12,281 nt of DNA. Origin: Acholeplasmataceae bacterium (lineage in GTDB: Bacteria > Bacillota_I > Bacilli_A > Acholeplasmatales > Acholeplasmataceae). The position numbers were made by a program, and so were the translations under genes. Shown here one piece after another: positions 1-5,276 of the stretch; the stretch's first letter is position 1, and every line of letters starts with the position of its first letter. The notes below the pieces were generated by a model, which saw only the letters and a program-made list of their open reading frames with translations, was not told where the DNA came from and did not search any database. Location: contig JAQVBA010000005.1 of assembly GCA_028690555.1 (NCBI GenBank), forward strand, positions 15,682-27,962. The letters are read 5' to 3'.

Positions 1-126
1 ACATATTTAGCAATAGAAGTTTATCAAAATGGAAGTTATCGATTAACCACCAAAGGTGTAAATGGATATACTTTAAAAGACGGCGAAAGAATACGGATCA
101 TCGTAACGAAGGTATCGGGATGGTAG
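1..126 (+). CDS. C-terminal end of a possible DUF4430-like protein (5' truncated)
   Basis: An open frame enters from the window's left edge and ends at TAG 124-126, giving 41 C-terminal residues. The tail GYTLKDGERIRIIVTK resembles the end of DUF4430 (transcobalamin C-terminal-like) domains, which often finish with a 'Y.LKDGD.I' strand. DUF4430 proteins are commonly secreted or lipid-anchored and are often encoded beside ECF-transporter S components, as here. The stop overlaps the next gene's ATG by 7 bases, so the two are probably translated together. No signal peptide can be judged because the N-terminus lies outside the window. The family call rests on a short tail plus context and is tentative; the reading frame itself is more certain. 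Confidence 0.5.
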   Translation, partial: TYLAIEVYQNGSYRLTTKGVNGYTLKDGERIRIIVTKVSGW

Positions 127-653
127 ACATGGGCATAAAAACAAAACATGTTAAAGATGTTGCACTCATTGCTGTACTCTCAGCAGTTCTTTTTGCACAG
201 CAAATTGCATTATCTTTTATTCCAAACGTGTCATTTACAGCTTTTTTAATTATTCTTTATACGAGACTTTTAGGGTTTAAAAAAACAACGATGATCGTGG
301 TTGTCCACGTCATCGCAACTAATTTACTTTCACCTTTTGGTCCAGTATTACCTTTGCATATCCCATCGATGTTTGTTGGTTGGATTTTAATTCCATTATT
401 ATTATCAACAGTATTCAAGAATTTAAATAGTGTCTGGGGACTATCTATTTTTGGATTTTTCTTTGGGTTCGTCTATGGCTGGATGTTCATTCCAGTTTCA
501 GTATTTCTTTTAGATATTCCGTTTATGGAATATTTCTTGATGGATTTAATTTTCGAGCTCATCATGGGGATATCAAATTTCTTAGCAATCTTATGGTTGT
601 ATGAACCGATGCATAAGTTTCTATCCCATCAACTTCATAAATATTATCAATAA
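120..653 (+). CDS. ECF transporter S component-like membrane protein
   Basis: A 177-residue, very hydrophobic protein with about six membrane segments (roughly residues 11-31, 34-51, 57-71, 81-98, 104-130 and 137-161). Size and layout fit the substrate-binding S component of energy-coupling-factor vitamin transporters, which docks on shared EcfT/EcfA subunits encoded elsewhere. The N-terminal 'KDVALIAVLSAVLFAQQ' helix is typical of these proteins. ATG 120 has GAAGG at 108-112, 7 bases upstream, and overlaps the preceding stop. ATG 129 is a possible alternative. The substrate cannot be read from the sequence. A corrinoid is an attractive guess because the preceding gene may be DUF4430-like and the downstream operon needs B12, but biotin-, riboflavin- or metal-type substrates are not excluded. 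Confidence 0.75.
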   Translation: MVDMGIKTKHVKDVALIAVLSAVLFAQQIALSFIPNVSFTAFLIILYTRLLGFKKTTMIVVVHVIATNLLSPFGPVLPLHIPSMFVGWILIPLLLSTVFKNLNSVWGLSIFGFFFGFVYGWMFIPVSVFLLDIPFMEYFLMDLIFELIMGISNFLAILWLYEPMHKFLSHQLHKYYQ

Positions 654-654
654 A

Positions 655-681
655 AAAAGCAACCGAGGTTGCTTTTCTTTT
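655..681. terminator. Bidirectional intrinsic terminator
   Basis: AAAAGCAAC (655-663) pairs with GTTGCTTTT (668-676) around a CGAG tetraloop. CTTTT follows on the + strand and a run of T (complement of 652-658) on the - strand. It sits directly between the ends of two convergent genes and should stop transcription from both sides. Confidence 0.9.
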
Positions 682-916
682 ATGCAAATATTGTAACGTT
701 CTTTTGTGTGACGAGTGTAAAGATGTCCAAAATCCAAAGGACTGCCCATCCAACTAAAATCCACACAATACCAGCAATAATTAAAGTCATATTATTGCTT
801 GAAATACCCTTAACCAAACGGTAAATGCCCCATGCAAACCCGTCAATTCCAGGTAACGCTAAAATGAGTTTAACGATCCATGGAAGTCCATCAATTGCTT
901 TTACAAATTCTTTCAT
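680..916 (-). CDS. Small two-helix membrane protein of unknown function
   Basis: A 78-residue protein with two hydrophobic segments, about residues 12-36 and 43-69. They are separated by a short polar turn containing SSNN. The sequence is rich in Trp, Gly and Ile, and I see no signal-peptide cleavage site or catalytic motif. A clean gene structure supports it as real. GGAGG (complement of 923-927) lies 6 bases before the ATG. Upstream are a perfect -10 TATAAT (951-946) and a -35 GTGACA (974-969) with 17-base spacing. Its stop touches a terminator. I do not recognise a characterised family. It is transcribed alone, convergent with the ECF gene and divergent from the lysine operon, so the context gives no role. 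Confidence 0.8.
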   Translation of the reverse strand: MKEFVKAIDGLPWIVKLILALPGIDGFAWGIYRLVKGISSNNMTLIIAGIVWILVGWAVLWILDIFTLVTQKNVTIFA

Positions 917-945
917 GATTGTCCTCCAATTTCCTTTATAGTGAT

Positions 946-974
946 ATTATACTCTTTGTATTTGCTTTTGTCAC
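946..974 (-). promoter_or_regulatory. Sigma-A-type promoter of the small membrane-protein gene
   Basis: On the minus strand, -35 GTGACA (974-969) and -10 TATAAT (951-946) are 17 bases apart. Transcription should begin near 939, giving a short leader before the GGAGG site at 927-923. Confidence 0.75.
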
Positions 975-1010
975 GCATTTGAATGAACTTCAAAATCTTA
1001 TCGCGTTAAG

Positions 1011-1039
1011 TATTTCATGAATGAAATAAATGATTTCAT
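1011..1039. repeat. TTTCAT/ATGAAA inverted-repeat cluster, possible operator
   Basis: TATTTCAT (1011-1018) and ATGAAATA (1021-1028) form a perfect 8-bp inverted repeat around GA. A third half-site, ATTTCAT (1033-1039), is inverted relative to 1021-1027. The cluster lies about 20-50 bases upstream of the operon's -35 box, a normal position for an activator or upstream repressor site. No T-run follows, so it is not a terminator. The binding protein is unknown. Confidence 0.4.
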
Positions 1040-1058
1040 GGAAAAGCCCCAAATATCA

Positions 1059-1088
1059 TTGACAGCGCTTTCACAAATAATTTATAAT
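1059..1088 (+). promoter_or_regulatory. Consensus sigma-A promoter of the lysine-fermentation operon
   Basis: -35 TTGACA (1059-1064) and -10 TATAAT (1083-1088) both match the consensus perfectly, with an 18-base spacer. Initiation is expected near 1095, only a few bases before the first strand of the riboswitch aptamer. So strong a promoter suggests that control is exerted by the overlapping operator and the downstream riboswitch rather than by weak initiation. Confidence 0.9.
1060..1073. promoter_or_regulatory. Candidate cre operator (CcpA catabolite repression)
   Basis: TGACAGCGCTTTCA matches the cre consensus TGWAANCGNTNWCA at all positions but one (C in place of A at the fourth base) and is nearly palindromic. 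It overlaps the -35 box and the promoter spacer, so bound CcpA would block RNA polymerase. A second near-consensus site lies before ortA. The ccpA gene itself is not in the window. Confidence 0.7.
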
Positions 1089-1094
1089 GGATAT

Positions 1095-1290
1095 AGATAC
1101 GATACAGAGGTGCGACTAGTTGGGTATTCAAAGATAATAGGAATGGGGTATTCCTAAGCTTTGAAGAATGAGTTAGTCGCCGAAAGTTTGTTATATCCCC
1201 ATAACAACCTTGGTGGTTGAAGGTACACTTCACCCATTGCCATTTATTGAAATGGAGAGCTGTTTCTTTTATAGAAACGGCTTTATTTTT
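1095..1290 (+). promoter_or_regulatory. Lysine riboswitch (L box), predicted ON switch by antitermination
   Basis: All five aptamer helices can be drawn. P1 pairs 1101-1107 with 1260-1266 (one T-T mismatch). P2 pairs GCGACTA 1112-1118 with TAGTCGC 1174-1180. The P2 extension pairs 1127-1133 with 1159-1165 and 1140-1144 with 1150-1154. P3 pairs 1184-1194 with 1201-1211 (one mismatch). P4 is about 1215-1222 with 1228-1234, and P5 pairs CCATTT 1240-1245 with AAATGG 1250-1255. Conserved L-box strings are present: AGAGGTGCGA, GTCGCCGAA and GGAGAGC. GGGG in loop L2 (1145-1148) can kiss CCCC in loop L3 (1197-1200), as in known lysine riboswitches. The 3' strand of P1 is also the 5' arm of the terminator, so lysine-stabilised P1 should prevent termination. 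The genes below consume lysine, which fits induction rather than repression. Confidence 0.93.
1256..1290 (+). terminator. Riboswitch expression-platform terminator
   Basis: AGCTGTTTC (1258-1266) pairs with GAAACGGCT (1274-1282), with one G-T pair. The stem can extend to 1256-1284, around a 7-base loop, and is followed by TTATTTTT. Its 5' arm coincides with the P1 3' strand of the lysine aptamer, making the two structures mutually exclusive. Confidence 0.88.
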
Positions 1291-1310
1291 ATGCAGAAAG
1301 GATGATTTTT

Positions 1311-1721
1311 ATGATTAGAACGATGAAAGTTGGAGATGTTAGGAGTTATCAAAGGGTGATAACCAGTGAGGATGTTCATCAATTTGGGCACTTAACGGGC
1401 GATTTGAATCAAACACATTTTGATGAAGCTTATGCGGCAACGACAATATTTAAAAAGCCTATCGTCCATGGCATGCTTGTGGGATCACTTTTTAGTAAAA
1501 TATTTGGTCTTGATTATCCTGGTGAAGGGACGATTTATTGTAGCCAGTCTTTAAAGTTTTTAAAGCCTGTTTATCCAGATACGAAATTAACCGTGAAGGT
1601 TACCGTTCAAGATATCAATTTAGAAAAAAACCGTGTTTTCTTTTTAACTGAAGTTTATAATGAGCAAAATGAATGTATGCTAACTGGCGAAGCCATGTTA
1701 ATGCCGAAGAAGGTGAAATGA
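1311..1721 (+). CDS. MaoC/PhaJ-like (R)-specific enoyl-CoA hydratase
   Basis: A 136-residue single hot-dog-fold protein, about the size of PhaJ. The hydratase-2 motif is intact: GDLNQTHFD at residues 30-38 places Asp31 and His36 at the spacing of the catalytic pair of PhaJ-type R-hydratases, followed by 'PIVHGML'. The family adds water to short trans-2-enoyl-CoA, giving (R)-3-hydroxyacyl-CoA. In this operon the obvious substrate is crotonyl-CoA, the product of Kal; that assignment is inference. I prefer ATG 1311 because AAAGGA (1297-1302) is 8 bases upstream. The in-frame ATG 1302 would overlap that site. It is the first gene after the riboswitch, and its stop overlaps the next start (ATGATG). 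A MaoC-like hydratase is not a textbook member of lysine-fermentation clusters, so it may define a variant fate for the C4 branch. A thioesterase-like role is less likely given the Asp/His pair. Confidence 0.82.
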   Translation: MIRTMKVGDVRSYQRVITSEDVHQFGHLTGDLNQTHFDEAYAATTIFKKPIVHGMLVGSLFSKIFGLDYPGEGTIYCSQSLKFLKPVYPDTKLTVKVTVQDINLEKNRVFFLTEVYNEQNECMLTGEAMLMPKKVK

Positions 1722-2383
1722 TGAATAAGTTGATTGATAAAAGTGCATTTATTCAAAAATTGAAAGACGGGATGTCCATCATGGTTGGTGGATTTATGGT
1801 ATGTGGCACACCAGAAATTTTAGTTGATTGGGTGTTAGAGTCGAATGTTAAGCATTTAACGATTATTTGTAATGATGCAGGATATCCAAATGAAGGTGTC
1901 GGAAAACTGATTCGTTCAGGTCAAGTCGATACATTAATTGCTTCCCATATTGGTTTAAATCCAGAAGCTGGAGAAAAAATGGGATTAGGGATTTTAAAAG
2001 TTAAACTCGTTCCTCAAGGGACTTTAGTTGAACAAATTAGAGCTTATGGTGCTGGTTTAGGTGGCATATTGACACCGACAGGTACACATACAATCGTTGA
2101 AGAGGATAAACAAGTCATTAGGCTAAACGAAACTGATTATTTATTAGAAGAAGCCATCGGTGCTGATTTAGCCTTAATCAAGGCGAATCATATTGACCAA
2201 TTAGGGAATTTAACTTACTCAAAAACTGCTCGTAATTTCAATCCGATGATGGCTACTGCAGCTAATCTTGTTGTTTGTGAAGGAACAGAGCTTGTGGATG
2301 AAATAGATCCAGAAGTTGTCATCACACCACACATTTTCATTGATCATTACATCATTGGAGGTAATCAATATGATGAATCCTAA
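1721..2383 (+). CDS. atoD: Acetoacetate CoA-transferase, subunit alpha
   Basis: A 220-residue family I CoA-transferase alpha subunit. The N-terminal glycine-rich segment GGFMVCGTPE (residues 23-32) is the family signature, and the 'RAYGAGLGG..TPTG' stretch near residues 107-122 is typical of AtoD/ScoA proteins. With AtoA it forms the enzyme that in lysine fermentation moves CoA from butyryl-CoA, or a similar C4 acyl-CoA, onto acetoacetate released by Kce. The resulting acetoacetyl-CoA can be split to acetyl-CoA. Two tandem ATGs exist (1718 and 1721); GAAGG at 1709-1713 is best spaced for 1721. The ATGA overlap with the hydratase gene and the 14-base overlap with atoA indicate coupled translation. 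The acyl-CoA donor cannot be read from the sequence. Confidence 0.93.
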   Translation: MNKLIDKSAFIQKLKDGMSIMVGGFMVCGTPEILVDWVLESNVKHLTIICNDAGYPNEGVGKLIRSGQVDTLIASHIGLNPEAGEKMGLGILKVKLVPQGTLVEQIRAYGAGLGGILTPTGTHTIVEEDKQVIRLNETDYLLEEAIGADLALIKANHIDQLGNLTYSKTARNFNPMMATAANLVVCEGTELVDEIDPEVVITPHIFIDHYIIGGNQYDES

Positions 2384-3017
2384 AGATATTATTGCAAAAC
2401 GTGTTGCAAAAGAATTAAAACCTGGAGATTTAGTCAATTTAGGTATTGGATTACCAACGTTAGTCGCAAACGAAATTCCAGCGGATTTTGAAGTATATTT
2501 TCAAAGTGAAAATGGGCTTGTTGGTTTAGGACCTTATGATGAAAAACGAATCGATAAAGATTTAACCAATGCCGGTGGTCAACCTGTAACACTAATGCCA
2601 CATGGTATGTATTTTGATTCTTCTCTATCCTTCTCGATTATTCGTGGAGGTCATGTGGATATCACCGTACTAGGCGCATTAGAAGTGGACCAAGAAGGTT
2701 CACTTGCGTCATGGATTGTTCCAGGAAAAATGGTTCCTGGCATGGGTGGAGCAATGGACTTAGTGACTGGATCAAAAAAAGTGATTATTGCTATGACACA
2801 CACAAATAAAGGGATTCCAAAGATTAAAGAAAAATGCTCATTGCCACTCACTGCATATCGACAAGTAGACTTGATTGTGACTGAACTTGCAGTGATCGAA
2901 GTGAAAAAAGATGGTCTTCATTTAATTGAGAGACATCCTGAAGTTAGTATTGATGAAATCATCAATCAAACAGAAGCAAAACTCATCATAAATGATGTGA
3001 AAGTGATGGAGGTATAA
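2370..3017 (+). CDS. atoA: Acetoacetate CoA-transferase, subunit beta
   Basis: A 215-residue beta subunit of a family I CoA-transferase. The catalytic glutamate that forms the glutamyl-CoA thioester is visible in SENGLVGLGP (Glu47). Later family landmarks are 'GGHVDITVLGALEVD', 'PGKMVPGMGGAMDLV' and 'LPLTA'. GGAGG (2357-2361) lies 8 bases before ATG 2370; the next codon is also ATG (2373). The gene begins inside the last codons of atoD in another frame, a normal arrangement that keeps the two subunits equimolar. kal follows two bases after the stop. The substrates proposed for the heteromer come from the surrounding pathway. Confidence 0.94.
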   Translation: MMNPKDIIAKRVAKELKPGDLVNLGIGLPTLVANEIPADFEVYFQSENGLVGLGPYDEKRIDKDLTNAGGQPVTLMPHGMYFDSSLSFSIIRGGHVDITVLGALEVDQEGSLASWIVPGKMVPGMGGAMDLVTGSKKVIIAMTHTNKGIPKIKEKCSLPLTAYRQVDLIVTELAVIEVKKDGLHLIERHPEVSIDEIINQTEAKLIINDVKVMEV

Positions 3018-3019
3018 TC

Positions 3020-3412
3020 ATGGAAAAAGTGACACACAAATTACGTTTAAGCCAAGCAGATGCACATTATGGTGGCAATCTTGTAGATGGAGCAAAAGTC
3101 TTAGCTCTTTTTGGTGATGTAGCTACTGAACTCCTCATCATTCATGATGGTGATGAAGGATTATTTAGAGCCTATGAAGAAGTGAATTTTTTAGCACCTC
3201 TTTATGCAGGAGATTTTATTACAGTAAGTGCTGAAATGATTCATGTAGGAAATACCTCAAGAAAGATGAAATTTGAGTGCTATAAAATTATTAATAGTCG
3301 TCCTGATGTTAATGCTTCAGCTGCTGATCTTTTAAAAGAACCTATTTTAACAACAACCGCGATTGGAACGTGTATTGTATTAAAAGATAAAATGAGGGTC
3401 CATCATGAATAA
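3020..3412 (+). CDS. kal: 3-aminobutyryl-CoA ammonia-lyase
   Basis: A 130-residue hot-dog-fold lyase that removes ammonia from L-3-aminobutyryl-CoA to give crotonyl-CoA, the last deamination of the lysine pathway. HYGGNLVDGA (16-25), GDVATELL and GDEGLFRAYEEVNFLAP, then LYAGDF and VGNTSRKM, closely follow the Kal family. These features separate it from the MaoC-like hydratase at the operon's start, which has a different Asp/His motif. GGAGG is placed before ATG 3020. The 3' end overlaps kce by 8 bases. The length matches the family, and nothing is missing. Confidence 0.93.
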   Translation: MEKVTHKLRLSQADAHYGGNLVDGAKVLALFGDVATELLIIHDGDEGLFRAYEEVNFLAPLYAGDFITVSAEMIHVGNTSRKMKFECYKIINSRPDVNASAADLLKEPILTTTAIGTCIVLKDKMRVHHE

Positions 3413-4235
3413 GCTGATTATCACATGTGCTATTTCTGGAGCTGAAGTCACAAAAGCACAACATGATAAGATTCCATATACCATCGATGAAGTTGTTTTA
3501 GAAAGTATCAAAGCGTATGAAGCAGGAGCTTCAATTATCCATCTCCATGTGAGAGAAGATGATGGAATGCCAACACAAGATAAATCAAGATATCAAAAAA
3601 CGATAGAAGCAATCAAAAAACATATTCCAGATGTCATTATTCAACCATCGACAGGTGGTGCCATTGGCATGTCTAGAGATGAAAGATTACAACCCACAGA
3701 ACTTGATATTGAAATGGCGACTTTAGATTGTGGCTCAGTCAATTTTGGTGGCGATGATGTCTTTATTAATACAGAAAATGATGTGAAATATTTTGCATCC
3801 GTGATGAAAGAAAGAAAAATCTTACCAGAACTTGAATGCTTCGATAAGGGGCATGTAGATAGTGTATTAAAGCTCTATAAAAAGGGATTTATCCAAGATC
3901 CACTACACTTTAGTTTTGTTTTAGGTGTTTCTGGTGGAATGACTGGTGAGGAAAGAGACTTTTTGTTCTTAAAAGATAGCATTCCAAGTTATGCAACCTA
4001 TAGTGTTGCGGGTATTGGACGCTATGAATTTTCGCTTGCTGAATTATCGATTAAACACGGCGGGCATGTACGCGTGGGTTTAGAAGACAATTTATATTTA
4101 GAAAAAGGTGTACTTGCGAAAGATAATGCTGATTTAGTCAAAAAAGTTGTTGAAATTGCTAAAAAATATAATCGTGAGATTGCAACTCCCGAAGAAGCTA
4201 GATATATATTACGCATGAAGGAAGTGAAAGCATGA
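3405..4235 (+). CDS. kce: 3-keto-5-aminohexanoate cleavage enzyme
   Basis: A 276-residue member of the beta-keto acid cleavage enzyme family (BKACE, formerly DUF849). It condenses 5-amino-3-oxohexanoate with acetyl-CoA and cleaves it to acetoacetate plus 3-aminobutyryl-CoA. The metal site is visible: His46 and His48 in IIHLHVRE and Glu227 in RVGLEDN, with Arg223, Asp228 and Glu14 also conserved. 'QPSTGGAIGMS' and 'GSVNFGGDDVF' form the usual substrate-side loops. Position between kal and kdd specifies the Kce activity within an otherwise substrate-diverse family. It overlaps kal upstream and kdd downstream (ATGA, 4232-4235). Confidence 0.95.
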   Translation: MNKLIITCAISGAEVTKAQHDKIPYTIDEVVLESIKAYEAGASIIHLHVREDDGMPTQDKSRYQKTIEAIKKHIPDVIIQPSTGGAIGMSRDERLQPTELDIEMATLDCGSVNFGGDDVFINTENDVKYFASVMKERKILPELECFDKGHVDSVLKLYKKGFIQDPLHFSFVLGVSGGMTGEERDFLFLKDSIPSYATYSVAGIGRYEFSLAELSIKHGGHVRVGLEDNLYLEKGVLAKDNADLVKKVVEIAKKYNREIATPEEARYILRMKEVKA

Positions 4236-5266
4236 AAACACTATGTCCATTTGGTACGCATCGTGTGATTGAACCTCAAGGTGTCTTACCTCAAGCTGCA
4301 GATAAAATTGATGCAACACCTGTTTGTTATGACAATGAGATCATGATTGATGTAGATGTTTTAAACATTGATTCTGCATCCTTTCATCAAATTAAAGAAG
4401 CATGTCAACATGATGAATCAAAAATGAAAGATATGATTTTATCGATTGTAAAAGAAAAAGGAAAAATGCAAAACCCAGTCACAAAAAGTGGTGGAATGCT
4501 GATTGGAAAAATCAAAGAGATTGGTAAAAATATCAAAGACTCAAAAATTCATGTTGGAGAATGGATCGCTACGCTTGTTTCATTGTCATTGACACCTTTA
4601 ATAATTGATGAAATCTTATCCATCAATTTAGAGAATGAACAAGTAAAAATAAAAGGCACTGCGATTTTATTTGAAACAGGTATTTTTGAAGTCATTCCAA
4701 AAGATTTAAATCAAAAATTAGTGCTTGCTGCACTTGATGTTTGTGGTGCACCAGCACAAGTGAAAAAGCTTGCTAAACCAAATGATACGGTATTGATTAT
4801 AGGTGCTGCAGGAAAAAGCGGATTACTTTGTAGTTACCAAGCAAAAAAAATGGTTGGAATTCATGGTAAAGTCATTGGTCTTGTCAATGAAGAGTCTCAA
4901 AAAGATTTATTAATTGAACTTGGACTTTGTGATGACATTTTATTAATGGATGCGAAAAAATCATTAGATGTTTATCAAGCAGTTTCTCATTTAACTAACC
5001 ACAAGTTGGCAGATGTTTCCATTAATGTTGTCAACGTTCCAAATACAGAAATGACATCCATTTTAGCAACTAAAGACAATGGCATTGTGTATTTCTTTTC
5101 CATGGCGACATCATTTACGAAAGCAGCACTTGGTGCTGAAGGTGTTAAAAAAGATGTCACGATGATGATTGGAAATGGTTATACGAAAGATCATGCAAAA
5201 ATTACATTAGATATATTAAGAGAAAGTAAAGTGCTTCATGATTATTTCATGAAACGTTACGTATAG
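4232..5266 (+). CDS. kdd: L-erythro-3,5-diaminohexanoate dehydrogenase
   Basis: A 344-residue NAD(P)-dependent dehydrogenase that deaminates 3,5-diaminohexanoate oxidatively to 5-amino-3-oxohexanoate, the substrate of Kce. The N-terminus CPFGTHRVIEPQGVLPQAA is characteristic of Kdd. A medium-chain-dehydrogenase-like Rossmann motif, IIGAAGKSGLL, lies at about 189-199. The reaction gives one NAD(P)H per lysine, conventionally reoxidised at crotonyl-CoA reduction. Start and stop overlap or abut neighbours: ATGA with kce, and kamA begins 10 bases after its stop. No zinc-binding Cys/His cluster of classical alcohol dehydrogenases is evident, as expected for this branch. Confidence 0.94.
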   Translation: MKTLCPFGTHRVIEPQGVLPQAADKIDATPVCYDNEIMIDVDVLNIDSASFHQIKEACQHDESKMKDMILSIVKEKGKMQNPVTKSGGMLIGKIKEIGKNIKDSKIHVGEWIATLVSLSLTPLIIDEILSINLENEQVKIKGTAILFETGIFEVIPKDLNQKLVLAALDVCGAPAQVKKLAKPNDTVLIIGAAGKSGLLCSYQAKKMVGIHGKVIGLVNEESQKDLLIELGLCDDILLMDAKKSLDVYQAVSHLTNHKLADVSINVVNVPNTEMTSILATKDNGIVYFFSMATSFTKAALGAEGVKKDVTMMIGNGYTKDHAKITLDILRESKVLHDYFMKRYV

Positions 5267-5276
5267 GGGGATCATC

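Noticed and set aside
1036..1233. Minus-strand open frame of 65 codons
   Set aside because: It lies entirely across the promoter and the highly structured lysine riboswitch, and its sequence is explained by that RNA. No ribosome site or recognisable protein.
1291..1305. Short ATG-started frame (4 codons) after the riboswitch terminator
   Set aside because: The ATG lies in the terminator tail without a ribosome site. The better-placed start is ATG 1311.
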